A program made the translations under genes and the position numbers. A model generated the notes under the pieces. It made no database searches. It was not told the DNA's origin and worked only from the letters and a program-made list of their open reading frames with translations. From Rhodobacter xanthinilyticus (lineage in GTDB: Bacteria > Pseudomonadota > Alphaproteobacteria > Rhodobacterales > Rhodobacteraceae): a DNA stretch of 64,000 bases. The stretch lies in assembly GCF_001856665.1 (NCBI RefSeq), contig NZ_CP017781.1, positions 2,327,501-2,391,500 of the forward strand, in the 5' to 3' direction. Numbering within the stretch: the first letter of the stretch is position 1; every line of letters begins with the position of its first letter. Positions 53,423 through 62,549 of the stretch are shown piece by piece.

Positions 53423-53992
53423 ATGTTCAAATTCCTCCCCCTCGCCGCCCTTCTCGCCCTCGCCCCCTGCGCCCAGGCCGCTGATGTCAGCGCCCAGGCC
53501 CAGGGCCTTGTCGCGGATGAGCTGCGCTCCTGGGCGCAGGATCCCGAGATCATCGCCGCGATCGAGGCACAAAATACCGCCCATGCGGGCTTCGACGCCG
53601 CCAGGATCGACGCGCTCGACAAAGCCTGGGGCGCCGAGGTCGGCGCCGCCGCGCAACCGACCATCGCCCCGGTGCTCGGCAATGCCGCCTCCGACACGCT
53701 GCGCGCCAAGATCGATGCCTCGCAGGGCCGCTTCACCGAAGCCTTCGTGATGGACAACCTCGGCCTCAACGTCGCCACCGCCTACCTGACCTCGGACTAC
53801 TGGCAGGGGGATGAAGAGAAGTTCACCGCAACCTATGGGGCCGGCCCGCAGGCGGTCCATGTCAGCGAGGTCGAATTCGACGAATCGACCCAGACCTATC
53901 AGGTCCAGATTTCCTTCACCGTCACCGACCCCGCCTCGGGCGCCGCCATCGGCGCGATGACCGTCGCGGTCGATGCCGAGCAACTCAACTGA
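53423..53992 (+). CDS. Periplasmic protein upstream of chemoreceptor
   Basis: 189 residues from the ATG at 53423 (TGGAGCC upstream); an in-frame start at 53306 would add 39 residues. A signal peptide ([19 protein letters not shown], cleaved before ADVSA) leads to a helix-rich start and a beta-rich half with [19 protein letters not shown], typical of PDC/Cache-type sensor folds. No membrane helix after the signal. It stops ten bases before the chemoreceptor gene, so the two are very likely co-transcribed and may act together as binding protein and receptor. Confidence 0.8.
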   Translation: MFKFLPLAALLALAPCAQAADVSAQAQGLVADELRSWAQDPEIIAAIEAQNTAHAGFDAARIDALDKAWGAEVGAAAQPTIAPVLGNAASDTLRAKIDASQGRFTEAFVMDNLGLNVATAYLTSDYWQGDEEKFTATYGAGPQAVHVSEVEFDESTQTYQVQISFTVTDPASGAAIGAMTVAVDAEQLN

Positions 53993-54002
53993 CGGACAGA
54001 TC

Positions 54003-56627
54003 ATGACCACGATCCAGGCCTCCCTCCCCTTCTACCGCTCGGTGTTCTTCAAGACCCTGATGATGACCTTCGCCGCGACGATCTTCGCCGCGACGAGCCT
54101 CGGCATCGCCAATTACCGCAGCGCCCGCGCCACCGCCGTGCTCGAGGCGCGCGAGCATGTCGCCGCACTGACCCCGCTGATCGCGCGGCAGATCAGCGGC
54201 GCGCTGCGCTTTTCCAAGGCGGAGCCCGCCGATGACGCTTTCAAGGCGCTGATCGCGGATTCGGATGGGGAAGGCCTTGGCGCCATCGCGCTGCTGGCCG
54301 ACGGAACCGTCCTCGCCGAGATCGATGCCGGCGGCGCCCCCGCGCAACTCAAGGCCACCGCCGCCACCGCGCTGAGCACCCAGAGCCCGGCCCGCTCGCC
54401 CGACGAGCTCACCTACGCGATCCCGGTGAAAGTCGGGGAAACCAATGTCGGCGCCATCGCCATCGCCTGGAGCGACAAGCGCGCCATCGCCGTGATCAAC
54501 GCCCAGCTTCTCAAGAGCATCGCGATCACCACCGTGATCGCCCTGATCAGCCAAACGCTGATCGGCTGGGCCCTGCATCGCGGCCTGGCCCGCCCGCTGA
54601 CCCGCGTCAACGGCGCCATGGCCCGCGTCTCGGCGCAAGATTACGCCCTCACCATCCCCGAAACCGGCCGCCAGGATGAAATCGGCGCGATCGCCCGCTC
54701 GCTCAGCGCCTTCCGCGACGACCTCGCCGCCTCGGAGGAGGCCAACCGCCTCGCCCTGATCCGCGGCGCCGCGCTGAGCGCCGGCACCACCGCCTTCATG
54801 CTGACCGACAACGATCACCGCATCACCTACATGAACGCGGCGATGCGCCACTTGCTGCACAAACACGCCGCCGCCCTGCGCGAGCTGCAGCCCGGCTTCG
54901 ACCCCGAGACCCTGCTCGGAACCCGCGCCGATCAAATCCTGCCCTCGGCCCACCAGACCGCCGCCCCTCTCGACGGCGGCGCGACCGAGACCCTGCGCCT
55001 CGAACAAGAGCTCGCCTCCGGCGCGCTGACCGTGCTGATCAACCCGGTCTTCGATGCCGACGGCGGGAAGATCGGCCATGTGTCGGAATGGCTCGATGTC
55101 ACCGAATCGCGCCAGAACGCCGCCATTCTCGAGGCGATGGATACCACCCAGGTCCGCGCCGAATTCACCGCCGACGGCAAATTGCTGCAAGCCAACGCGC
55201 TGTTTTGCAAGATGCTCGGTGCCCCCCTCGACACGCTGCGGATGCGCGATTTCGCCCCGCTCCTGCGCGATGCAGGCGGCTCGGACGCGATCTTTGCCCG
55301 CCTCGCGCGGGGCGACCAGATCGTCGGCCCCCTGTCGCTTGAGCGCGCCCCGCAACCGCTCGCGCATCTCGACGCCGTCTTCGGCCCGATCCGCGATCGC
55401 AGCGGCACCGTGATCAAACAGGTGCTGCTCGGCACCGACATCACCGAGATCGTCGAGGAACGCACCCGCATTGAAGCCGCGCGCGCCGCAGATCAGGCCG
55501 ATCAGCGCAACGTGATCGACACCCTGCGCGCCGCGCTCGAGCACCTCTCCGAAGGCGACCTGACCCGGCCCATCGACACCGTGTTCCCCGGCGAATACGA
55601 AACCCTGCGCCAGGATTTCAACCGCGCGACCGCGACCCTGCGCAGCGCCATGCAAAGCGTGCTCGAGAAAGCCGATTCGATCCGCTCGGAAACCGGCCAG
55701 ATTTCCCACGCCGCCGAAGATCTGTCGCGCCGCACCGAACAACAAGCCGCGACCCTCGAGGAAACCGCCGCCGCGCTGAACGAGCTGACCGCTTCGGTCG
55801 TCTCCGCGGCCGAGGGCGCCAAACGCGCCAACGAAATGGTCTCTCAAGCCAAGAAACACGCCGAGACCAGCGGCGAGGTGGTGCACGAGGCGGTGCTCGC
55901 CATGGGCGAGATCGAGCAAAGCTCGAACAAGATCTCCCGCATCACCGGCGTGATCGACGAGATCGCCTTCCAGACCAACCTGCTCGCCCTCAACGCGGGC
56001 GTCGAAGCGGCCCGCGCGGGCGAAGCCGGTCGCGGCTTCGCCGTCGTCGCCTCCGAGGTCCGCGCCCTCGCGCAACGCTCCTCGGACGCCGCGCGTGAAA
56101 TCGCCAGCCTGATCTCCTCCTCCTCGACGCAGGTCAAACGCGGCGTCGAACTCGTCGGCCAGGCGGGCGAAACCCTGAACGGCATCCAGACCTCGGTTGC
56201 GGACATCTATACCACCGTTGCGGATATCGCCGGTTCGACCAGCGAGCAATCGGCGGGCCTTGCCGAGATCAACACCGCGGTGAACCAGCTCGATCAGGTG
56301 ACCCAGCAAAACGCCGCGATGTTCGAGCAAACCTCGGCCGCCCATCAGTCGCTCCTGCAAGAGGCCGACAGCCTCGGCACGACCATGGCCCGCTTCCGCC
56401 TCGGCGCCCCGGGCGCGGCAGCCCCCCTCGCGATGCCCGCGCCGCCCCCCGCGCGCGCCTCGGCGCCGCATCTCAAAGCGGTTGCGAGCGCGCGCAAACC
56501 GGCCGGCCCGAACGTAGCCCCCCAAGCGGAGGCCAATCCGCCGATCGCCTTCAGCTCGGTGCGCCGCAACTCCGCCGCCCGCGCCCTGAAGCCCGTCCGG
56601 ACGGAAGACGACTGGGAAGACTTCTGA
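54003..56627 (+). CDS. Methyl-accepting chemotaxis protein
   Basis: 874 residues from the ATG at 54003. First membrane helix at about 20-42, a periplasmic domain of about 120 residues, a second helix at 165-190 and a HAMP domain ([19 protein letters not shown]). Two PAS-like segments follow ([33 protein letters not shown]), then the signalling coil with its highly conserved tip [18 protein letters not shown]. The protein ends DDWEDF, fitting the CheR-docking pentapeptide pattern x-W-x-x-F. The preceding gene encodes a secreted PDC-like protein. Confidence 0.95.
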   Translation: MTTIQASLPFYRSVFFKTLMMTFAATIFAATSLGIANYRSARATAVLEAREHVAALTPLIARQISGALRFSKAEPADDAFKALIADSDGEGLGAIALLADGTVLAEIDAGGAPAQLKATAATALSTQSPARSPDELTYAIPVKVGETNVGAIAIAWSDKRAIAVINAQLLKSIAITTVIALISQTLIGWALHRGLARPLTRVNGAMARVSAQDYALTIPETGRQDEIGAIARSLSAFRDDLAASEEANRLALIRGAALSAGTTAFMLTDNDHRITYMNAAMRHLLHKHAAALRELQPGFDPETLLGTRADQILPSAHQTAAPLDGGATETLRLEQELASGALTVLINPVFDADGGKIGHVSEWLDVTESRQNAAILEAMDTTQVRAEFTADGKLLQANALFCKMLGAPLDTLRMRDFAPLLRDAGGSDAIFARLARGDQIVGPLSLERAPQPLAHLDAVFGPIRDRSGTVIKQVLLGTDITEIVEERTRIEAARAADQADQRNVIDTLRAALEHLSEGDLTRPIDTVFPGEYETLRQDFNRATATLRSAMQSVLEKADSIRSETGQISHAAEDLSRRTEQQAATLEETAAALNELTASVVSAAEGAKRANEMVSQAKKHAETSGEVVHEAVLAMGEIEQSSNKISRITGVIDEIAFQTNLLALNAGVEAARAGEAGRGFAVVASEVRALAQRSSDAAREIASLISSSSTQVKRGVELVGQAGETLNGIQTSVADIYTTVADIAGSTSEQSAGLAEINTAVNQLDQVTQQNAAMFEQTSAAHQSLLQEADSLGTTMARFRLGAPGAAAPLAMPAPPPARASAPHLKAVASARKPAGPNVAPQAEANPPIAFSSVRRNSAARALKPVRTEDDWEDF

Positions 56628-56636
56628 GATCCAAGC

Positions 56637-56663
56637 AAAAGAGCGGCCCTGCGCCGCTCTTTT
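56637..56663. terminator. Bidirectional terminator between chemoreceptor and puuD
   Basis: AAAAGAGCGG / CCGCTCTTTT, ten pairs with a seven-base loop, A-run and T-run on both sides, between convergent genes. Confidence 0.85.
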
Positions 56664-56697
56664 CACCTCCGCCGCAGCCCTCAGCCCGCCTCAGCCC

Positions 56698-57942
56698 TCA
56701 GCCTGCTGAAGCCAGCCCCATCGCCTGCCGATACCAGGCCCGAATGGCCGCGCGTTCAGCCTCCTCCATCAGGCTCAGATTCGCCGGCGGCATCGCATGG
56801 GTCAGCCCCGATTGCACATAGATCTGCCGCGCGGCGGCCGCGATCTGCGCCGGCGTCTCGAGATGCACCCCCTTCGGCGCCCGCCCGATCCCGTCGAACC
56901 CCGGCTCCGCCGCATGGCACATCGAACACCGCCCCATCACGATCCCGGCAACCTCGTCAAACCCCGGCGCCTGCACAAACCGCGCCTGCGCCGGCGCCAA
57001 AGCGGCCTCATCAAGCCCCACCGCCTCGTCGCCCGGGCCGAGCGAGGAGAGCCAGACCACCAGAGCAAACAGAACCGCCGTCACCCCCCAGGTCCACCAG
57101 GGCGTGCCCTTGTGCGCATGATGGCTGTTGAAGAAATGCCGGATCGTCACCCCCATCAGAAACACCAGCGCCGCGATCAGCCAGTTCCACGCGCTCGAGA
57201 AAGCCAGCGGATAGTGGTTCGACACCATCATGAACAACACCGGCAGCGTCAGATAGTTGTTATGGGTGGAGCGCTGCTTGGCGATCTTCCCATATTTGGG
57301 GTCCGGCACCCGCCCCGCCACAAGATCCGCCACAACGATTTTCTGGTTCGGGATGATGATGAGAAACACGTTCCCCGACATGATCGTCGCCGTCAGCGCC
57401 CCCAGATGCAAAAGCGCCGCGCGCCCCGAGAACACCTGCGTATAGCCCCAGGCCAGTGCCACGAGGATCACATAAAGCGCCACCATCAGCCGCGTGTTGT
57501 CATCCCCGAACCGGGTTTTGCAAATGAAATCATAGGCCAACCAGCCAAAAACCAGCGACCCGAAGGAGATCGCCACCGCCGCCCAGACCGGAATATCCGC
57601 CACCCGCGGGTCGACCAGAAAGAACTCCGCCCCGAGCCAATAGACCAGGATCAGCATCGCAAACCCCGACAGCCAGGTCGCGTAGCTTTCCCATTTGAAC
57701 CAGGTCAGCTCGCTCGGCATCCGCTCGGGCGCCACGAGATATTTCTGGATGTGGTAGAACCCGCCGCCATGCACCTGCCAAGCCGCGCCATGCACGCCCC
57801 GCGGCGCCCCCGCCTCCGGCCGCAGACCGAGATCCAGCGCGATGAAATAGAACGACGACCCGATCCAGGCGATCGCCGTGATCACATGCACCCAGCGCAC
57901 GGCAAACTGCGCCCATTCCAGCCAGAAGGTATAATCGAGCAT
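56698..57942 (-). CDS. puuD: Membrane urate oxidase with cytochrome c domain (PuuD)
   Basis: 414 residues from the ATG at 57942. The N-terminal two thirds has about eight membrane helices (FAVRWVHVITAIAWIGSSFY, IPNQKIVVADLVAGRVPD), the urate oxidase N-terminal domain. The C-terminal periplasmic cytochrome c domain has the haem motif CSMCH and an axial Met candidate in HAMPPANLS. PuuD oxidises urate to 5-hydroxyisourate and passes electrons to the respiratory chain, unlike soluble uricase. It is first in the urate pathway and stands beside uraH on the same strand. Confidence 0.95.
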   Translation of the reverse strand: MLDYTFWLEWAQFAVRWVHVITAIAWIGSSFYFIALDLGLRPEAGAPRGVHGAAWQVHGGGFYHIQKYLVAPERMPSELTWFKWESYATWLSGFAMLILVYWLGAEFFLVDPRVADIPVWAAVAISFGSLVFGWLAYDFICKTRFGDDNTRLMVALYVILVALAWGYTQVFSGRAALLHLGALTATIMSGNVFLIIIPNQKIVVADLVAGRVPDPKYGKIAKQRSTHNNYLTLPVLFMMVSNHYPLAFSSAWNWLIAALVFLMGVTIRHFFNSHHAHKGTPWWTWGVTAVLFALVVWLSSLGPGDEAVGLDEAALAPAQARFVQAPGFDEVAGIVMGRCSMCHAAEPGFDGIGRAPKGVHLETPAQIAAAARQIYVQSGLTHAMPPANLSLMEEAERAAIRAWYRQAMGLASAG

Positions 57943-58056
57943 GCTTCCCTCGTTTTGGCCAAGCATCCGCCCGCCGCGCCCGCGCTTCAAGCCCGCCGGG
58001 CCGGATTTCGCGCCCCGCCCGCCCGTTTTCTGACCCGAAGATCAAATTTCAGGCGA

Positions 58057-58413
58057 TCAGCTCCCCCGATAGGTGCTGAACCCATAGGGCGAGAGCAGCA
58101 GCGGCACATGATAATGCGCCTGCGGGTCCGAAATCCCGAAACGGATCGGCACGATGTCGAGGAAAAGCGGCTCCGCCCCCGCCTGCCCGCTCGCGCGCAG
58201 GTAATCCCCGGCGTGGAACTCGAGCTCGTAAACCCCCGGCGCGAAGGCCCCGCGCGGCAGGATCGGCGCATCGGTGCGCCCGTCGGCATTGGTCTGCGCC
58301 TCCGCCACCAACCGCCGTGCGCCCCCTTCGAGCGCAAAAAGCACCACCCGCAGCCCCTTGGCGGGCTGGCCGCGCGCCGTATCGAGCACATGCGTCGTCA
58401 AATATCCGTCCAT
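58057..58413 (-). CDS. uraH: 5-Hydroxyisourate hydrolase
   Basis: 118 residues. Transthyretin-related enzyme that hydrolyses 5-hydroxyisourate to OHCU. It has the family's [18 protein letters not shown]-terminus with the catalytic His, the [20 protein letters not shown]-terminus with the diagnostic Y-R-G-S end, and a conserved Arg in IRFGI. No signal peptide. On the same strand as puuD and divergent from the puuE-uraD fusion gene. Confidence 0.97.
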   Translation of the reverse strand: MDGYLTTHVLDTARGQPAKGLRVVLFALEGGARRLVAEAQTNADGRTDAPILPRGAFAPGVYELEFHAGDYLRASGQAGAEPLFLDIVPIRFGISDPQAHYHVPLLLSPYGFSTYRGS

Positions 58414-58532
58414 CGGAGCCTCCGTTTTGCCCGACTATGCGGCGGCGCGGCGCCGCTCACAAGGGCGCGCGCAAAGCCTCTTGCGCCCGCCCCGGATTGC
58501 GCTTTTGATCGGCTGGAAAAACGGAGGCTCCG

Positions 58533-59948
58533 ATGATCCGATACCCTCGCGACATGCGCGGCTACGGCCCGAACGCGCCCGATGCGGCCTGGCCGGGCGG
58601 CGCGAAAGTGGCGATTTCGCTGGTGCTCAATTACGAAGAGGGCGGCGAGAATTCGATCCTGCATGGGGATGCGGCCTCCGAAGCCTTCCTTTCCGATATC
58701 GCCGGCGCCGCGATGTGGCCGGGCCAGCGCCATTGGAACATGGAGTCGATCTATGAATACGGCGCCCGGGCCGGGTTCTGGCGGCTCCACCGGCTCTTCA
58801 CCGGGATGGGCCTGCCGATCACCATCTACGGCGTCGCGACCGCCCTCGCCCGCAACCCCGAACAGGTCGAGGCGATGAAGGCGGCGGGCTGGGAGATCGC
58901 CTCCCACGGGCTGAAATGGGTCGAACACAAGGACATGCCCGAGGCCGAGGAGCGCCGCCAGATCACCGAGGCGATCGCCCTGCACACCGAGGTCGTGGGC
59001 GCCCCGCCGACGGGCTGGTACACCGGCCGCTGCTCGGCCAACACCGTGCGCCTGACCGCCGAGACCGGCATTTTCGACTGGATTTCCGATACTTACGACG
59101 ACGACCTGCCCTATTGGCTGGAAGTCGGCGCGCGCGATCAGCTCGTCATCCCCTATACGCTCGAGGCCAATGACATGCGCTTCGCCACCTCGCCGGGCTG
59201 GATCGAGGGCGAGATGTTCTTCCAATATCTCAAGGACAGTTTCGACACGCTCTACGCCGAGGGCCTCGAGGGCCGCGCCAAGATGTTCTCGATCGGGCTG
59301 CACAACCGGCTGATCGGCCGCCCCGGCAAGGTCGCGGGGCTCAAGCGCTTCCTCGATTACGCCCGCACCCATGACGGCGTGTGGTTCGCGACCCGCGGCC
59401 AGATCGCCGCGCATTGGGCCGCCACCCACCCCCATCGCCGCTTCGCCCGCCCGAGCCAGATGACCCGCGGCCAGTTCGTCAACGCCTTCGGCGCGATCTA
59501 CGAGCACAGCCCCTGGATCGCCGAGCAGGCCTGGGATCTCGAGCTCGGCCCCGCCCATGACAGCGCGGTGGGCCTTGGCAACGCCCTCGCCCGCGCCTTC
59601 CGCTCCGCCTCCGAGAGCCAGCGGCTGCGCGTGCTGCGCGCCCACCCCGATCTCGCCGGCAAACTCGCCCAGGCCAAACGCCTGACCGCGGAAAGCAGCG
59701 CCGAACAGGCCTCCGCCGGGCTCGATGCGCTCACCGACGCCGAGCGCGCCCGCTTCGAGGCGCTTAACACCGCCTATACCGCGCGCTTCGGCTTCCCCTT
59801 CATCATCGCCGTGCGCGACCATGACAAGGCGGGCATCCTGCGCGCCTTCGAGACCCGCCTCGCCAACGACGCCGACACCGAATTTGCCACCGCCTGCGCC
59901 CAGGTCGAACGGATCGCGGGCCTGCGCCTGAAGGATCTTCTGCCATGA
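58533..59948 (+). CDS. puuE: Fused allantoinase (PuuE) and OHCU decarboxylase (UraD)
   Basis: 471 residues. Residues 1 to about 305 are a polysaccharide-deacetylase-type allantoinase (NYEEGGENSILHGD, WEIASHGLKWVEH, GWYTGRCSANTVRL). Residues about 310-471 are OHCU decarboxylase (FVNAFGAIYEHSPWIAEQAW, LRAHPDLAGKLAQ with catalytic His, FPFIIAVRDH). The two activities make S-allantoin from OHCU and then open it to allantoate; the domain order is the reverse of the reaction order. It overlaps allE by four bases (ATGA). Confidence 0.96.
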   Translation: MIRYPRDMRGYGPNAPDAAWPGGAKVAISLVLNYEEGGENSILHGDAASEAFLSDIAGAAMWPGQRHWNMESIYEYGARAGFWRLHRLFTGMGLPITIYGVATALARNPEQVEAMKAAGWEIASHGLKWVEHKDMPEAEERRQITEAIALHTEVVGAPPTGWYTGRCSANTVRLTAETGIFDWISDTYDDDLPYWLEVGARDQLVIPYTLEANDMRFATSPGWIEGEMFFQYLKDSFDTLYAEGLEGRAKMFSIGLHNRLIGRPGKVAGLKRFLDYARTHDGVWFATRGQIAAHWAATHPHRRFARPSQMTRGQFVNAFGAIYEHSPWIAEQAWDLELGPAHDSAVGLGNALARAFRSASESQRLRVLRAHPDLAGKLAQAKRLTAESSAEQASAGLDALTDAERARFEALNTAYTARFGFPFIIAVRDHDKAGILRAFETRLANDADTEFATACAQVERIAGLRLKDLLP

Positions 59949-60775
59949 CCGGCTACTACACCCCCCCGGGCGGCCTGCCCCCGCAAACCGCGCTGATGAC
60001 CGGCCGCGCCGTCTTCACCGAGGCCTATTGCGTGATCCCGAAGGGCTGCTTTTCGGAGATCGTGACGAGCTACCTGCCCGGCTGGGAGGGCACGAAACTC
60101 TGGCTGATCGCCCGCCCGATGAGCGGCTTTTCCGAGACCTTCTCGCAATATGTCATGGAGGTCGCCCCCGATGGCGGCTCGGACGAGCCCGACCCGGAGC
60201 CCGGCGCCGAACATGTGCTCTTCGTCACCGAGGGCGAGATGTGGCTCTCGCTCGACGGGCAGGAATATGAGCTCGCCGCGGGGGGCTATGCCTATATCCC
60301 GCCGGGCACCGCCTGGCGCGTCAAGAACGGCGCCGACCACCCGCTGCGCTTCCATTGGCTGCGCAAACTCTACGACCGCGTGCCCGGCCTGACGCCGCCC
60401 GAGGCCTTCGTGACCAATGAGCGCGAGATCGCGCCCACGCCGATGCCCGACACCCAGGGCCGCTGGGCGACCACCCGCTTTGTCGACCCGACCGACCTGC
60501 GCCACGACATGCATGTCAATATCGTCACCTTCCAACCCGGCGGGCTGATCCCCTTCGAGGAAACCCATGTCATGGAGCACGGCCTCTATGTCCTTGAAGG
60601 CAAAGCGGTTTACAAACTCAACCGCGATTGGGTCGAGGTCGAGGCGGGCGATTTCATGTGGCTGCGCGCCTATTGCCCGCAGGCCTGCTACGCCGCCGGG
60701 CCGGGGCCGTTCCGCTACCTGCTTTACAAGGATGTGAACCGCCACGCCCATCTGCGCGGCCCCTTCGCGCGCTGA
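59945..60775 (+). CDS. allE: (S)-ureidoglycine aminohydrolase
   Basis: 276 residues. Bicupin enzyme that converts ureidoglycine to ureidoglycolate and ammonia, with manganese. Two cupin motifs: EHVLFVTEGEMWLSLDG in the N-terminal half and FEETHVMEHGLYVLEGKAVY in the C-terminal half with the His/Glu metal set. No signal peptide. Its start overlaps the puuE-uraD stop and allA follows three bases on, so the three genes form one operon. Confidence 0.94.
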   Translation: MTGYYTPPGGLPPQTALMTGRAVFTEAYCVIPKGCFSEIVTSYLPGWEGTKLWLIARPMSGFSETFSQYVMEVAPDGGSDEPDPEPGAEHVLFVTEGEMWLSLDGQEYELAAGGYAYIPPGTAWRVKNGADHPLRFHWLRKLYDRVPGLTPPEAFVTNEREIAPTPMPDTQGRWATTRFVDPTDLRHDMHVNIVTFQPGGLIPFEETHVMEHGLYVLEGKAVYKLNRDWVEVEAGDFMWLRAYCPQACYAAGPGPFRYLLYKDVNRHAHLRGPFAR

Positions 60776-60778
60776 GCC

Positions 60779-61282
60779 ATGCAGATCCGCGCCGAACCGC
60801 TGACCGCCGCCGCCTTCGCCCCCTTCGGCGAGGTGCTCGAGGCCGCCGGCCCGCCCGACAAGATCATCAACGCGGGCCTCTGCGGGCGCTTTCATGACCG
60901 CGCCACGCTCGATTTCGGCCCCGCGCCCGGCCGCGCCGGGATCTCGGTCTTTCAGGCGGTGCCGCGCGCGCTGCCCTATACGTTCGAGCTGCTCGAGCGC
61001 CACCCCGAGGGCAGCCAGGCCTTCCTGCCGATGACGGCCGATCCGTTCCTGATCATCGTCGCCCCCGATGCGGGCGGGCGCCCCGGCGCGCCGCGCGCCT
61101 TCCTCACGAGCGGCGCGCAGGGCATCAACTTTCGCCGCGGCACCTGGCATGGCGTGCTGACCCCGCTCGCCGCGCCGGGCCTCTTCGCCGTCGTCGACCG
61201 GATCGGGCCGAGCGCCAACCTCGAGGAGGTGGTCCTCCCCGCGCCGGTCACCGTTCTGCCGGAAGAACCAGCAACGCCCTGA
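60779..61282 (+). CDS. allA: Ureidoglycolate lyase
   Basis: 167 residues, normal length. It splits ureidoglycolate to glyoxylate and urea. Family motifs: LTAAAFAPFGEVLEA near the start, the SVFQAVPRALPYTFELLERHPEGSQ region with the catalytic stretch (here only partly quoted), and the late GTWHGVLTPL. The last 35 bases overlap the end of the convergent glycerate kinase gene. Third gene of the puuE-allE-allA operon. Confidence 0.95.
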   Translation: MQIRAEPLTAAAFAPFGEVLEAAGPPDKIINAGLCGRFHDRATLDFGPAPGRAGISVFQAVPRALPYTFELLERHPEGSQAFLPMTADPFLIIVAPDAGGRPGAPRAFLTSGAQGINFRRGTWHGVLTPLAAPGLFAVVDRIGPSANLEEVVLPAPVTVLPEEPATP

Positions 61283-62492
61283 AATCGTTGACATTGGTGA
61301 GCGTCGGCCCGGTCACCACCGCGCCCTGCGCCGCCGCGAAGAAGCCGTGGCTGTCATGCTCGGCCAAGGCGCGCGCGGGGTCCTGCCCCGCCGCGGCCCC
61401 GCGCGCGAGCGTCTCGGGGCCGAAGACCGCCCCCGCCACCTCGGCCGCGCCATCGACCCCGTCGGTATCGCAGGCGATCCCCCAGATCCCCGCCGCACCG
61501 GCAAGCTCGAGCGCCGCCGCGAGCGCGAATTCCGCGTTCGGGCCCCCGACCCCGCGCGCGCCGGGCGTCTGCGTCACCGTGCATTCGCCCCCGGAGAGGA
61601 GCACGAGCGGCCCCGCCCCGCGCCGCGCCAAGGCCGCACGCGCCTGCGCCCGGCCCACCTCCCGCGCCTCGCCCTCGAGCGCATCGCCGAGGATCTCGAC
61701 CGCGCAGCCCGCCGCCCGCGCAACCTCCGCCGCCGCCGCCAGCGAGGCCCCTGGCGCCGCGATCACCTCCGTCTCGGCCCGCCCGAGCCGCGCATCGCCC
61801 GGCGCAATCACCCCCGCCCCCGCCGCCAAAACCGCCGCAGGCGGCGCGATCCCGTAGCGCGCCAGAACCGCCGCCGCCGCCCCCGCGCCTTGGGCCTCGC
61901 CCACCGTCGGCCCCGAGGCGATCGCCGCCGGGTCATCGCCCGGCACATCCGAGATCAAAAGCGCCCGCAGCCGCGCCGGATAGGCCGCCGCCGCAAGCTG
62001 CCCGCCCTTCACCGCGCTCAGATGCTTGCGCACCAGATTGATCTCCGAAATCCGCGCGCCCGAGGCCAGAAGCGCCCCCGTCAGCGCCTGTTTCTCCGCC
62101 AAACCCAGCCCCGGCGCCGGCGCACAGAGAAGCGCCGAGCCCCCGCCCGAGATCAGCGCCAGCACGAAATCCTCCGCGCCAAGCCCCCGCAAGAGCCCGA
62201 GCATCCGCTCCGTCGCCGCCACCCCCGCCGCATCGGGGATCGGATGGCCCGCCTCGACGATCTCGATCCCCCGGCACGGCCGCGCATAGCCATAGCGCGT
62301 GATCACCAGCCCCTCGCAAGGCCCCCAAGCCGCCTCGACGGCCTCGGCCATCCGCGCCGAAGCCTTGCCCGCGCCGACCACCACGACCCGGCCCCCCGGC
62401 CGCGGCCCCAAAACCCGCGGCAAGACCCGCATCGGATCGGCCGCCGCCACCGCCGCGCCAAACATCGCCCGCAACAGGCCCTCTGCGTCCAT
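61248..62492 (-). CDS. Glycerate 2-kinase (MOFRL-type)
   Basis: 414 residues from the ATG at 62492 (GGGGGGCAAG before it). It phosphorylates D-glycerate to 2-phosphoglycerate. Family motifs: VVGAGKASARMAEAVE, LISGGGSALLCAP, LISDVPGDDPAAIASGPT and the MOFRL block LLSGGECTVT with a later GGPNAEFAL. Its position next to the urate operon fits the fate of glyoxylate through tartronate semialdehyde to glycerate. It overlaps allA by 35 bases at the convergent 3' ends. Confidence 0.92.
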   Translation of the reverse strand: MDAEGLLRAMFGAAVAAADPMRVLPRVLGPRPGGRVVVVGAGKASARMAEAVEAAWGPCEGLVITRYGYARPCRGIEIVEAGHPIPDAAGVAATERMLGLLRGLGAEDFVLALISGGGSALLCAPAPGLGLAEKQALTGALLASGARISEINLVRKHLSAVKGGQLAAAAYPARLRALLISDVPGDDPAAIASGPTVGEAQGAGAAAAVLARYGIAPPAAVLAAGAGVIAPGDARLGRAETEVIAAPGASLAAAAEVARAAGCAVEILGDALEGEAREVGRAQARAALARRGAGPLVLLSGGECTVTQTPGARGVGGPNAEFALAAALELAGAAGIWGIACDTDGVDGAAEVAGAVFGPETLARGAAAGQDPARALAEHDSHGFFAAAQGAVVTGPTLTNVNDFRALLVLPAER

Positions 62493-62506
62493 CTTGCCCC
62501 CCATGC

Positions 62507-62531
62507 AAACGGGGGCCCCGAAAGGCCCCCG
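62507..62531 (-). terminator. Likely terminator after the 5'-nucleotidase gene
   Basis: On the minus strand CGGGGGCC / GGCCCCCG with a six-base loop, followed by TTTG; 18 bases past the stop. Confidence 0.55.
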
Positions 62532-62549
62532 CAACCCGTTGAAAAGGCG

